Notes under the pieces: generated by a model
What the model was told of the DNA's origin: nothing
Seen by the model: only the letters and a program-made list of their open reading frames with translations
Databases searched by the model: none
Assembly: GCF_039523435.1 (NCBI RefSeq)
Contig: NZ_BAAAFH010000022.1
Coordinates: 744,001 to 808,000 of the forward strand
DNA length: 64,000 nt
Direction: 5' to 3'
From: Wandonia haliotis
GTDB taxonomy: Bacteria > Bacteroidota > Bacteroidia > Flavobacteriales_D > Crocinitomicaceae
Translations under genes and position numbers: made by a program
Shown: positions 9,134 to 17,387 of the stretch, piece by piece
How positions within the stretch are numbered: the stretch's first letter is position 1
Layout: the number at the start of each line of letters is the position of its first letter

Positions 9134-10204
9134 TTACACTGCCCCCTCTTTTACCTCCCGGTTGTAGCGTCTCATTTCCTCCCACGTATACATCGACTTC
9201 TGAGGTGCGTTTTCTAACCTTTCCCGATAGAATTCGATGACAAGAGCAACCACGTCTTTTTCTGAAACAGAAGAACTCAATAGATTCCGCGTAAAAGGAT
9301 GATCAAATCGTTGTTCTTTCGTAAACGAATTACTGTTCAGGCTAATAATAGGCGCCGTATCCGTAAACTTTTGTGACTGCCATGCATTTCCTGATTTCTC
9401 TAGCTCGTTCAGACGATCAATCAAATCTTCGGGTTGAATTCTGGGGAAACTCTTGCGCGTAGCTGTGTCAATCCAGGTTGTATATTTATACTCTAACTCA
9501 TAGCGGTTGTCCGGATAGATACTAAGTACCATATCTGCAATTTCCGAATGGGCATACAATGCATAATAATGAACAGGTCGTGGTACATGAATAATCTGAA
9601 TACGGACATCCTCAATCCACTCTCGATCGCCCTGATCTCCAATCAGCCGATAATCTTCCCGAACTCGATTGTATTCTTCTTCCCAATCTGCCTGATAAGC
9701 TTCCGGATTGATAAGTACATCTCCAAAATTTTCTAAGAACCAATCGTATTTATCCACACACATCTGCACCTCTTTTTGTTCGGTAAACTGGGCACCAAAG
9801 GGAGCATAAAACAATTCTTTTTCCTTTTTGTTGATCCAACAAACCAATTTAAAGGCTAAATCCGACTCAGGAAGGTGAGGGTTGTATTCCCGAAAATCTC
9901 CAATGAGTGCCATTTGCCTGAATACTTTTCCGAACGTTTTTACCGTTTCCGGATACACAAAACACCACACCCCTATAAACCCATCAATATCAAAATGATT
10001 GTTAGTAACCACAGGATATTGCAACTCAGGAATGTTCTGTTCTACAGCATTGATCACAATTTCAGCACTTGTATCTGCCTGTAGGTCGGGGTGAATATTT
10101 GCACCCCTCCAATGAGAAAGGCAAAATGCTTTCGGATGAAAACAATCCACGCCGACAATCTCAGGGTACTCACCAACTTCATTGAAAGGAATAAATCTTT
10201 TCAT
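9134..10204 (-). CDS. Conserved protein of unknown function (DUF6687-like)
   Basis: A 356-residue soluble protein without signal peptide or membrane segment. I recognise it only tentatively as a DUF6687-type protein. The most striking stretch is VVTNNHFDIDGFIGVW (about residues 65-80), which resembles the first metal-binding motif of DHH-family phosphoesterases (HxDxDG), and HVPRPVHYYALYAH later. The other DHH motifs were not identified, so this is weak. It lies between a terminator (10221-10250) that isolates it from the TonB receptor and the importer operon, on the same strand. It could be co-transcribed with the importer, but a promoter-like box between them argues against it. Confidence 0.65.
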   Translation of the reverse strand: MKRFIPFNEVGEYPEIVGVDCFHPKAFCLSHWRGANIHPDLQADTSAEIVINAVEQNIPELQYPVVTNNHFDIDGFIGVWCFVYPETVKTFGKVFRQMALIGDFREYNPHLPESDLAFKLVCWINKKEKELFYAPFGAQFTEQKEVQMCVDKYDWFLENFGDVLINPEAYQADWEEEYNRVREDYRLIGDQGDREWIEDVRIQIIHVPRPVHYYALYAHSEIADMVLSIYPDNRYELEYKYTTWIDTATRKSFPRIQPEDLIDRLNELEKSGNAWQSQKFTDTAPIISLNSNSFTKEQRFDHPFTRNLLSSSVSEKDVVALVIEFYRERLENAPQKSMYTWEEMRRYNREVKEGAV

Positions 10205-10219
10205 ATTTCTGTCATTTTC

Positions 10220-10250
10220 AAAAAAAAGGGAGGCATTTTCACGCCTCCCT
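10220..10250 (-). terminator. Intrinsic terminator of the TPP-regulated TonB receptor gene
   Basis: A perfect stem GGGAGGC (10228-10234)/GCCTCCC (10243-10249) with an 8-base loop is followed on the minus strand by a run of eight T. It lies 14 bases beyond the receptor stop codon and separates it from the next gene at 10204. Confidence 0.9.
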
Positions 10251-10263
10251 AAAAAGTATTCTT

Positions 10264-12681
10264 TTACAATCTCAGACGAATATGGAATAGGAAATGTGTT
10301 CCTGCCTGCGGATAATAATAATTTTCTGTTGTTCGTTCTCCACCGTAAATATAACTAAAGGTGTAGCCGTTATTCTCGTAAAGATTATTGAAGATGTTGT
10401 TCACCATAAATCCAAATGTCATTTCTTTAAAGAACACATCTCTCAAGGTATAGTTTACACGGAAGTTCGTTACAAAGTACCCGTCCAATTGTCGGTCTGT
10501 GTTAGATGTATTATCCAAGAACTGACGACCTACATATTTGTTAATAAACGAAATCTCCAAATCATCTACAGGAAGAACAGAAATTCGTGCTCCGGCAATA
10601 ACATTCGGAGAAAAAGCGATGTCCGTATTTTTGTGTGTGATCACTTCCTGCGTTCCGTCATCGTAGTTATCTATATACTCCATAAATTCAGCAATTTTAT
10701 TAAGACTAAATGCCGCATTAGCTGTGAAATGAAGATATTTGATCGGTTTGTATCCCAGTTCAATTTCCGTTCCCAAACGATAACTTTTATCGACATTTGA
10801 ACGTGTATACCCACCCACATCATTGATCTGACCGGTAAGCACCAACTGATCTTTATAATACATGAAATATTCGTTGATATTCAACATCAACTTTTTGTAA
10901 CGCATACGATAACCGAACTCAATATTATGTAATTGCTCCGGATTCGGACGGCTATCCGGTGTACTTTCTGTAAAGTCCTTACGCACCGGCTCCCGATTCG
11001 ACATGGCATACGAAAGATACAGATTATGCTTTTCATTGAAATCATACATCAAACCTGCTTTCGGATTCAGAAAGTGATAATTCACCACTTGATCCGTCAG
11101 TGTCATTTCTTCATTAATCACAGCGTTTCCTTCAAATCGAAAATCAACAAAACGATATTGTACATCAGCGAAAGCAACTAACTTCTTCCATTGGTAGGTA
11201 GCTTTCAGATATGAATTCGCTTCTGATTTTACAGCAAGGTTATCATAGTATCTATCACGGATATCGCTTTGTGAAGCATAACGCGCCCAGATAATTTCTC
11301 CAAAGTGATCCCCTATGTATTGGTTTGCTCCCCCTCCCCAAACAAGGTTAAATCCTTTTTGATTCGTGTAGTTCAGTGAAAAAACACCACCATAAAAATG
11401 ATTATCCAACCAACGGCGGCGAATCAGGTCTGTATTCACAACTGTATCACCCGCAACAATAACAGGTTGTAATCCATACGTATCAAAATCGTCATCTCTT
11501 CTGAATTGCTCATAATATCCTTTCCCCCGGGTATAATGACCCGACACATTCAAATTTAATTTGTTAGAGAAACGGTGTGAGAAGTGAAGTTGATAATGGG
11601 TTTGTTCATAATGATCAACTTCATTATCGTAGTATTTTTGTTCTCCGTTTTCATCAATATAGGCACCTGCGGAATTCATACGACGATGATCATTCAGGTC
11701 GTCCTGAAAAACACCGTTCCATGCCTGGTATGTTATTTCTTTTCCACCAAAGATATTGAAACGCAGGTTCGACTTCTTCCCGTGCCATGCGCCGGAAACA
11801 TAAAACGATTTCAGATCAGAGGAAGCCCTGTCGATATATCCGTCAGAAGAGATCTTGGACAAGCGCGCATCCATACTGAACTTATTATTAATTAAGCCTG
11901 TCCCCGCTTTAATCGTATGCCTCCATGTATTGAACGATCCATACGCATTATCCAGTTCGGCGTATGCTTTCTCGTTCAACTCATTCGTTTGAAGATTGAT
12001 ACTTGCTCCAAAAGCTGCAGCTCCGTTCGTTGAAGTACCTACCCCTCTTTGCACCTGCAGATTGTCTACAGAAGAAGCAAAATCCGGCATGTTCACCCAA
12101 AATACACCATGTGACTCAGCGTCATTCACAGGAATACCATTGATCGTAACATTGGTTCGGGTCGGATCTGTACCACGAATCCGGACTCCCGTGTAGCCAA
12201 CCCCTGCTCCTGCATCAGAAGTAACAACAGTTGACGGTGTTTCATCTAACAAATACGGTAAATCCTGTCCAAAATTACTTTTGTCTAGATCTTCTTTACT
12301 GATTTCGTTATAGGTTGTCGGAGTACGTTCATTAGCACGAACCGCTTCAACAATCACATCCCCTGTCATAAAAGAGGTCGGTTGGAGAGCAATGATCAAT
12401 TCCTGATCTCCATCCTTAATTTCTATTGTTTTCTCAAAATTCTGATACCCCAGAAAACGTGCCTGAACGATATACGTTCCATTTTTAAGTCCCTGAATTT
12501 CGAAATCTCCGGAAGAACTGGTGTGAGTCCCTAAAAAAGATTCTTTGATTCCAACTTGCGCTCCGGTAAGCGGTTCTCCTTCTTCGTTCTGAACCTTTCC
12601 TTTAATGGAATGTTGCGCTTTGAGATGAATGGGAATGGCCATCATTGCCATCCCAATAAAAGCAAAAATACTTGTCTTCAT
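10264..12681 (-). CDS. TonB-dependent outer-membrane receptor, probably for thiamin or a precursor
   Basis: Imports a scarce substrate across the outer membrane using TonB energy. The 805-residue protein has a signal peptide (about residues 1-22, ending LKAQ), a CarboxypepD_reg-like domain (about 24-110, GKVQNEEGEPLTGAQVGI), a TonB plug (about 120-235, with GVRIRGTDPTRTNVTINGIP and QVQRGVGTSTNGAAAFG) and a beta-barrel to the C-terminal aromatic-rich LFHIRLRL. The substrate is inferred from the TPP riboswitch directly upstream; Bacteroidota are known to carry TPP-riboswitch-controlled TonB receptors next to thiamin transport genes. Here no pnuT-like or thiamin kinase gene is adjacent. Confidence 0.93.
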   Translation of the reverse strand: MKTSIFAFIGMAMMAIPIHLKAQHSIKGKVQNEEGEPLTGAQVGIKESFLGTHTSSSGDFEIQGLKNGTYIVQARFLGYQNFEKTIEIKDGDQELIIALQPTSFMTGDVIVEAVRANERTPTTYNEISKEDLDKSNFGQDLPYLLDETPSTVVTSDAGAGVGYTGVRIRGTDPTRTNVTINGIPVNDAESHGVFWVNMPDFASSVDNLQVQRGVGTSTNGAAAFGASINLQTNELNEKAYAELDNAYGSFNTWRHTIKAGTGLINNKFSMDARLSKISSDGYIDRASSDLKSFYVSGAWHGKKSNLRFNIFGGKEITYQAWNGVFQDDLNDHRRMNSAGAYIDENGEQKYYDNEVDHYEQTHYQLHFSHRFSNKLNLNVSGHYTRGKGYYEQFRRDDDFDTYGLQPVIVAGDTVVNTDLIRRRWLDNHFYGGVFSLNYTNQKGFNLVWGGGANQYIGDHFGEIIWARYASQSDIRDRYYDNLAVKSEANSYLKATYQWKKLVAFADVQYRFVDFRFEGNAVINEEMTLTDQVVNYHFLNPKAGLMYDFNEKHNLYLSYAMSNREPVRKDFTESTPDSRPNPEQLHNIEFGYRMRYKKLMLNINEYFMYYKDQLVLTGQINDVGGYTRSNVDKSYRLGTEIELGYKPIKYLHFTANAAFSLNKIAEFMEYIDNYDDGTQEVITHKNTDIAFSPNVIAGARISVLPVDDLEISFINKYVGRQFLDNTSNTDRQLDGYFVTNFRVNYTLRDVFFKEMTFGFMVNNIFNNLYENNGYTFSYIYGGERTTENYYYPQAGTHFLFHIRLRL

Positions 12682-12705
12682 GTTTAAAAAACATTTAACA
12701 AGAAC

Positions 12706-12729
12706 AAGGGGCTAATTCTTGGGAATTAG
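12706..12729 (-). promoter_or_regulatory. Candidate expression platform of the TPP riboswitch
   Basis: Between the aptamer and the receptor ATG is a perfect 7-bp hairpin (12712-12718 with 12723-12729, 4-base loop), followed in the RNA by CCCCUU (12711-12706). CCCCUU is fully complementary to the AAGGGG at the 5' side of the aptamer (12834-12829). Alternative pairing of these two six-base segments would disrupt the aptamer. There is no T run, so control at the level of translation is more likely than termination. This is inference from complementarity. Confidence 0.4.
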
Positions 12730-12757
12730 TAAAAAATTAAAATGATAAAATTGTCAC

Positions 12758-12842
12758 TCATTTCCCTTCGCCGGCATGATCCGGATCAGGTTCAATGGGT
12801 ATAATCTCAGCCTGTCAATAGACAGACACCCCTTAGAGACGC
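12758..12842 (-). ncRNA. TPP riboswitch (THI element)
   Basis: Senses thiamin pyrophosphate and lowers expression of the downstream gene. Reading the minus strand, the conserved TPP aptamer parts appear in order: GGGGTG (12832-12827), a variable P3 hairpin, CTGAGAT (12810-12804), ACCC (12800-12797), GAACCTGATC (12793-12784), and ATGCCGGCGAAGGGA (12778-12764). Spacing and conserved bases match the family. The TonB receptor ATG is about 77 bases downstream. Confidence 0.97.
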
Positions 12843-13051
12843 CGCAAAGGTATAACAAGCATTCGGATTTATCAAAGAGGAAATGCTCAATCTTTATTTG
12901 AGCAGGTTACAGAAAGCTATCAAGATGCTGATTATATTATTGTTACTATCAGTTCTTAATCTATTAATACAAATTGAAACCAGTACCGTTGCAACATCTC
13001 AAATTGACAGAACTTATCCATCAAAAGAATATCCAGAATATCTGCCTTTCA
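12843..13051. other. Noncoding stretch between the riboswitch and hemH
   Basis: About 210 AT-rich bases between the 5' end of the TPP riboswitch and the 3' end of hemH. It must contain the promoter for the riboswitch transcript. An open frame for 69 residues on the plus strand (12883-13092) runs antisense into hemH and looks like chance. No other structure seen. Confidence 0.5.
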
Positions 13052-14074
13052 TCAGAGTTGTCGTCGAACAATCTCTTCTAAACCATCTATAAAACGTGGA
13101 TGATCATTGGAACTCGGGACCAGTTGCACTTTTTCACCACCGTGTTCTTCAAAAATCTCCTGGTATTCGTCTCCTATTTCGATTAGTGTTTCCAAACAAT
13201 CTGCAACAAAAGCAGGACTAAAAACCAGTAATTTTTTAGCCCCTTTTTTAGCCCGTTCTTCCACTACATCATCCGAGAAAGGACGCAACCATTTTTTATC
13301 CAATCGCGATTGAAAACAGACCGTATACTTTTCTTCAGGTATTCCCAGCTTTTCAGCTATTAGCCGTGTTGTAGCATAACTTGTTGCCTTATAACAAAAC
13401 TTATTTTTCTGATTGATTTCTGTTTCACAGGGCTGATCTTCGCACAAATCCGTATCCTCATACACCTTATCCACCTGACGTTCAGGCAAACCATGATACG
13501 AAAATAAAATGTGATCATAATCTTCCAGATTAAACAACTTTGCCCGCTCGACAATAGAAGCTATGTACCCTTCATTATCCCAAAACTGTCCGACAATTTT
13601 CACCTCCGGAATCACCCACCATTTTCGGATAATTCGCATAGCTTTTTCAACGGCTGAACCGGAAGTAGCGCTCGCATATTGCGGAAACAGGGGGAGAATA
13701 ACAATACGATCGTAGTTTGCTTTTCGCATTCTCTCAAGCACTTTATCCATAGATGGATTCTGATAACGCATGGCGACCTCAAAAGTGACCTGCTCACCTT
13801 CAAAACGTTTTTCCAGTGCTTTACACAAATTATCGGTATGAGTTATCAATGGGGAAACACCTTCTCCAAGCTTCCATAACTCCTGATAAATCTTTGCCGA
13901 TTTTGGAGCGCGAAACGGAACGATGATACCGTTAACAAGTAGCTTTCGGGGCAACCAGGGAATATCAATAACCCGAGGATCATTTAAAAACTCACGTAAA
14001 TACCTCCTTACATCACCCACTTTGGGGCTGTCAGGAGTTCCCAACTGAATCAAAAGCACACCTGTTCTTTTCAT
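13052..14074 (-). CDS. hemH: Ferrochelatase
   Basis: Inserts Fe2+ into protoporphyrin IX (or coproporphyrin III), the late step of heme synthesis. The 340-residue length is normal. Family features include GVLLIQLGTPDSP at the N-terminus, LPLFPQYASATSGSA (128-142), FSYHGLPERQ with the metal-binding His194, and FSPAFVADCLETLIEI (285-300) with the catalytic Glu. There are five Cys residues in the C-terminal half (211, 216, 227, 253, 293); the spacing of the first three recalls [2Fe-2S]-carrying bacterial ferrochelatases, but ligation cannot be shown here. The gene lies 72 bases downstream of the SDR gene and has its own TAnnTTTG box just before the ATG. Confidence 0.98.
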   Translation of the reverse strand: MKRTGVLLIQLGTPDSPKVGDVRRYLREFLNDPRVIDIPWLPRKLLVNGIIVPFRAPKSAKIYQELWKLGEGVSPLITHTDNLCKALEKRFEGEQVTFEVAMRYQNPSMDKVLERMRKANYDRIVILPLFPQYASATSGSAVEKAMRIIRKWWVIPEVKIVGQFWDNEGYIASIVERAKLFNLEDYDHILFSYHGLPERQVDKVYEDTDLCEDQPCETEINQKNKFCYKATSYATTRLIAEKLGIPEEKYTVCFQSRLDKKWLRPFSDDVVEERAKKGAKKLLVFSPAFVADCLETLIEIGDEYQEIFEEHGGEKVQLVPSSNDHPRFIDGLEEIVRRQL

Positions 14075-14079
14075 AATCG

Positions 14080-14087
14080 CAAAAATA
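14080..14087 (-). promoter_or_regulatory. Possible -7 promoter box of hemH
   Basis: Minus strand reads TATTTTTG, matching TAnnTTTG, only 5 bases before the ATG. If used, the transcript would be nearly leaderless. Confidence 0.35.
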
Positions 14088-14146
14088 CTAAGGAAACAAC
14101 AAAGAGGAGTCCTTTTGGTTTAGCAAAAATGTAGATTCCTTAAATT

Positions 14147-14947
14147 CTATTTCAAAATCCCAAAATCTATCCCTAACTGCTCCTTTGCTTTTCGGTTCAC
14201 TATTATTTTCGGATTCTCTATCTGAACATCAGAAAATTCGGGTAGTTCCAAGGCTAGAAGTTCAGCCTGTTTTGTATAATACTCCTTTCTTGAAGGATGC
14301 CCGCTGGAGCAAATATTAAATACTTCATTGGTCAACTCTTCATCGATAACTTTCTGAAAAGCAGTCAGCACATCCTCCCGATCGACAAGGTTTACCGGAG
14401 AAAGCGCATTAGGCAGTTCTTTCTTACCTGCTAAAAAACGTCCCGGCTGCCGATCTCCGCCAATCAGTCCTGCTAATCTTAAAACGACTAGTTTTTTACC
14501 AAAAAGTCTTCGCAATCCCTCTTCGTACCTAAGTTGAATCAAGCCACTCCCTTCCGGCGTGTATTCATTTGTTTCATCCACCATTCCCATTCCATCCGGA
14601 TAAACAGATGTCGAAGACGCCAACACTACTTGTTGCAGCGATTGAAAATTAACATTCTCAGAAATCCATTGTATATGTTTTTCATAAGCTGTTCCGCTCA
14701 TCGTTCTTGACTTCAAAGGATACGCGATTACCAACACTTCAGGATTAGTACTTTTCAATTTACGGACAGCACTCTCCGATAAGGAAGCTCCCACTTCCAC
14801 TATCAGAGGAATGATTCCTTTATCTTCAAGTAAGGAGAGCTGACTTTGACGTCTTACCGACCCTATAACTTCATATCCATTCCTGACAAGCCGCTCCCCC
14901 AAAGGAAGACCTAACCAGCCACACCCCAAAATCAAAACGGTTTTCAT
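14147..14947 (-). CDS. NAD(P)-binding epimerase/dehydratase-like protein (extended SDR)
   Basis: A 266-residue protein with an N-terminal Rossmann motif GCGWLGLPLG (residues 8-17) and the YeeZ-like layout of short extended SDRs: VLIAYPLKS, VVLASSTSVYPDG (about 107-120), then VVLRLAGLIG and the substrate-side RFLAGKK and NLVDREDV. The usual YxxxK was not clearly identified (SSTSVYPDG is followed by a Tyr and ELR-like segment QLRYEEGLRR). Substrate unknown. It overlaps the upstream P-loop ATPase gene by 4 bases (ATGA at 14944-14947), so the two are translationally coupled. Confidence 0.85.
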   Translation of the reverse strand: MKTVLILGCGWLGLPLGERLVRNGYEVIGSVRRQSQLSLLEDKGIIPLIVEVGASLSESAVRKLKSTNPEVLVIAYPLKSRTMSGTAYEKHIQWISENVNFQSLQQVVLASSTSVYPDGMGMVDETNEYTPEGSGLIQLRYEEGLRRLFGKKLVVLRLAGLIGGDRQPGRFLAGKKELPNALSPVNLVDREDVLTAFQKVIDEELTNEVFNICSSGHPSRKEYYTKQAELLALELPEFSDVQIENPKIIVNRKAKEQLGIDFGILK

Positions 14948-15486
14948 TCTAAGACAGCTTCTACATGATTAACAATAAAATCTACCCGATCCCGTGCTGA
15001 ACCAAAAGGAACATCAATCAGTTCGTATCCGTGTTGTGAATAGGTTTCTTTTAACTGATTATACGCTTTTACAGAATGATCAAACTCTTCCATACGTTCC
15101 TCGTCATTCTCAAAAATCTCGCGCCAGGGTGGCAAAACAAACACTAGCGGAAAGTAAGAATAAGACGCAATATCCTTATTCAATTCTTCATAAACGGGTA
15201 ATCCTTCCAACTCCAGATATGCCTTTACATCCAAAAGACAACGATCAAAGAAACACAATTCTATACTTTCTGTTTCTTTGTAATCAAGTAGCATCCCCTG
15301 CTGAACTTTATAGGAGAATCCGGTAACATCCTTCCAGGGAAGGTCATCACACTCATCTTCCAGACTTTTTCGAATTACTTCACGTGCTACTTCTCTATAC
15401 GCACAATATCCTCTCTGTAACAACTCTTCTATAATGGTAGACTTTCCTGTTCCTCCTCCGCCTGTTATTACGATACGTTTTGCCAT
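14944..15486 (-). CDS. Small P-loop ATPase/kinase-like protein (AAA_28 type)
   Basis: A 180-residue protein with Walker A GGGGTGKST (residues 9-17) and a DRCLLD segment typical of the AAA_28/NadR-kinase-like group, which includes small nucleoside or metabolite kinases. Walker B-like FVLPPW and a lid rich in Glu/Arg follow. Substrate unknown. I chose the ATG at 15486 (MAKRIVITGG) rather than the first in-frame ATG at 15507, because the upstream one overlaps a -7-like promoter box at 15505-15512 and adds seven unconserved residues. It overlaps the SDR gene downstream by 4 bases. Confidence 0.82.
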   Translation of the reverse strand: MAKRIVITGGGGTGKSTIIEELLQRGYCAYREVAREVIRKSLEDECDDLPWKDVTGFSYKVQQGMLLDYKETESIELCFFDRCLLDVKAYLELEGLPVYEELNKDIASYSYFPLVFVLPPWREIFENDEERMEEFDHSVKAYNQLKETYSQHGYELIDVPFGSARDRVDFIVNHVEAVLE

Positions 15487-15504
15487 TGTTTCATTTCTGT
15501 TTTG

Positions 15505-15512
15505 CAAAGGTA
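15505..15512 (-). promoter_or_regulatory. Probable -7 promoter box of the ATPase-SDR operon
   Basis: Minus strand reads TACCTTTG, an exact TAnnTTTG match, 18 bases upstream of the ATG at 15486. Its position decides the start codon in favour of 15486. Confidence 0.5.
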
Positions 15513-15639
15513 TTATTCTCAGTCAAATGATAAAAACATACAAATAATTCCGTTTTCGAAAAAAAACAGTTGTCTAATTGTGTATCTCAAAAAATTTCTT
15601 TTACTTGCGCTCGTAACTAACATTTTAAAATCTACATTT

Positions 15640-16194
15640 ATGTCAACAGAACCATTTATCGGTGAAGTTAAACTATTTGGGTTTGACTTTGCACCGCGCG
15701 GTTACCAGTTTTGTGCTGGACAATTACTTTCAATTTCAAGCAACACTGCTCTTTTCTCCCTTTTGGGCACAACGTATGGAGGAAACGGTATCCAAACATT
15801 TGGCCTCCCGGATCTTCGTGGGCGCGTTCCTATCGGGCAGGGACAGGGACCTGGTCTTCCAGACTATGAAATGGGGGAAATACAAGGTTCAACGCAAACA
15901 ACTATTTTGAATGCAAACATGCCTGCACACACCCATTCAGCAGTTGGATTAAACATTTCTATGCCTGCATTTAGCGGGTTAGGAGAAGATGCCACTCCAG
16001 TTGGAAATTATATGGCGGCTACCTCTACAGATTTTTATGCTGCTGTAGCATCTCCGGGAGCCAGTATGGGACCTTTACATGTATCCGGTCAGACCGGAAT
16101 TTCAGGAGGATCTATTCCGATCTCCATTGTCCAACCACTGTTGGTAATGAATTATTGTATAGCCACTGTAGGAATTTTTCCCAGTAGACAATAA
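15640..16194 (+). CDS. Phage tail-collar domain protein (microcystin-dependent-protein-like)
   Basis: A 184-residue protein from the ATG at 15640. Residues about 5-65 are a tail-collar domain (IGEVKLFGFDFAPRGYQFC, then LGTTYGGNGIQTFGLPDLRG), the fold found in short tail fibres of T4-like phages and in the bacterial Mdp family. After it comes GEIQGSTQTTILNANMPAHTHS, also typical. The C-terminal part is Gly/Pro-rich and ends ISIVQPLLVMNYCIATVGIFPSRQ, matching the family. No signal peptide is seen. No other phage genes are nearby, so this is not a prophage remnant on present evidence. A strong terminator follows. Frame is open upstream to 15502, but that part crosses the divergent promoter and lacks the conserved pattern. 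Confidence 0.9.
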   Translation: MSTEPFIGEVKLFGFDFAPRGYQFCAGQLLSISSNTALFSLLGTTYGGNGIQTFGLPDLRGRVPIGQGQGPGLPDYEMGEIQGSTQTTILNANMPAHTHSAVGLNISMPAFSGLGEDATPVGNYMAATSTDFYAAVASPGASMGPLHVSGQTGISGGSIPISIVQPLLVMNYCIATVGIFPSRQ

Positions 16195-16209
16195 AAGTAA
16201 ATGAATTAG

Positions 16210-16234
16210 CAGGGGAAGAAATTCCCCTGTTTTT
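16210..16234 (+). terminator. Intrinsic terminator after the collar gene
   Basis: A perfect stem CAGGGGAA (16210-16217)/TTCCCCTG (16222-16229) with a GAAA loop is followed by TTTTTC. It ends 14 bases before the next gene (16248), so the downstream genes need read-through or a promoter inside this short stretch. Confidence 0.88.
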
Positions 16235-16247
16235 CTTTATATCAATT

Positions 16248-17387
16248 ATGAAAATAGGATTATTATTACCTCGCTCCACCTTTTACACCTCCATAAGTTT
16301 TGACATTTTTAACGGCGTAAAGGCTAAACTCATTGCCGACCGCAATGAACAAATTGAAATCTATACCGAGAATATTGGTTTCGGAGCAGAAAAGCAAGTT
16401 GTATACAGAGCTGCAGAACAATTAATCATGCAACATGATACGGATATAATTTTCGCCTATATCAGTCATAGTTCCGCGCAGTTACTCCGCCCCCTTTTTG
16501 CATCTACCAATCGTGTACTGATTGTACTGGATCCGGGAGCCAATCTGCCACAGGAATGGCCAAAATCTGAAAACATTGTTTATCATTCCCTTAATAATGC
16601 ACTCGGTGCTTTTTGTTTAGGGGATCTTATGAAAAAGGATGGTATTCGGGAAGCAGCTTTTTCGACAGGGTATTATGACGGAGGATATCTTCAGACTTTT
16701 GCCCTTGCAAAAGGACTCGAAAAGGCCGGTATTCAATTAAATCACAACGTTGCGACCGGTTATATACGGGAAGAGTTTTCAATGAAAGATTTGAAACCTT
16801 ATCTGGACTCCAATACAAACAAAGCGTTAGTCGCTATCTTCTCAGGAGATTTTTTACAATGGTTCTTTCAGGAAATGCAAGTAAAATTTCCCGACAGAAA
16901 GGAACCAATTTATCTACCTCCTTTTGCTCTCGAAGAATCAATGCTTTTATCTGCCCCCTACCCTGGAGGAACAATAAAAGGAATTGCTGCCTGGTCTAAA
17001 AATCTGACTTATGACAGCAATCTTGAGTTTATTGATACCATGAAACAGAAGAACTATAAACTAAATTTATTCTCACTCCTTGGCTGGGAAACAGGAATTT
17101 TAATTAATCTCCTGAAACAAATTCACATCCCTGGAGAAGGAAAAAAAACGGTTTCAACTCTTACAGGATCATCTATCGAAACTCCACGAGGAAAAGTAGA
17201 ATTTGATACCGAAACAAATACTTCCTACGGATCTCTCTATACAGCTAACATTGTGAAAAATGACCAAAACAATTGTGAGTTACTCATATCCGGCACTCTT
17301 GATACCCGTCATTCATATTCTGAAATGATAAAATTAGAACTTGAAAACAGTGTTTCCGGTTGGCAAAACAGTTATGTATGCAATTAG
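16248..17387 (+). CDS. Periplasmic-binding-protein type I fold protein without a signal peptide
   Basis: A 379-residue protein that looks like a branched-chain amino-acid/amide-type binding protein (type I periplasmic fold): MKIGLLLPRSTFYTS at the N-terminus, a domain 1 with VLIVLDPGANLP, a hinge, and domain 2 with AAFSTGYYDGGYLQTFALAKGLEKAG and ALVAIFSGD. It starts directly with the first beta strand, with no signal peptide or lipobox, so as annotated it would be cytoplasmic or exported by an unknown route. It sits between the collar gene (18 bases upstream of it is that gene's terminator) and a formyltransferase gene overlapping by 10 bases. No ABC permease or ATPase accompanies it. Ligand unknown. 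Confidence 0.8.
   Translation: MKIGLLLPRSTFYTSISFDIFNGVKAKLIADRNEQIEIYTENIGFGAEKQVVYRAAEQLIMQHDTDIIFAYISHSSAQLLRPLFASTNRVLIVLDPGANLPQEWPKSENIVYHSLNNALGAFCLGDLMKKDGIREAAFSTGYYDGGYLQTFALAKGLEKAGIQLNHNVATGYIREEFSMKDLKPYLDSNTNKALVAIFSGDFLQWFFQEMQVKFPDRKEPIYLPPFALEESMLLSAPYPGGTIKGIAAWSKNLTYDSNLEFIDTMKQKNYKLNLFSLLGWETGILINLLKQIHIPGEGKKTVSTLTGSSIETPRGKVEFDTETNTSYGSLYTANIVKNDQNNCELLISGTLDTRHSYSEMIKLELENSVSGWQNSYVCN

Noticed and set aside
12883..13092. 69-residue plus-strand open frame
   Set aside because: Overlaps the 3' end of hemH antisense, low-complexity, no signal or domain; a chance frame in the riboswitch 5' region.
13052..14074. [2Fe-2S] cluster in ferrochelatase
   Set aside because: Cys spacing (211, 216, 227, 253, 293) is suggestive only and cannot be assigned to a ligand set by reading; not claimed.
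15640..16194. Prophage remnant from the tail-collar domain
   Set aside because: No integrase, capsid, terminase or other tail genes nearby; collar-domain proteins also occur as bacterial genes.
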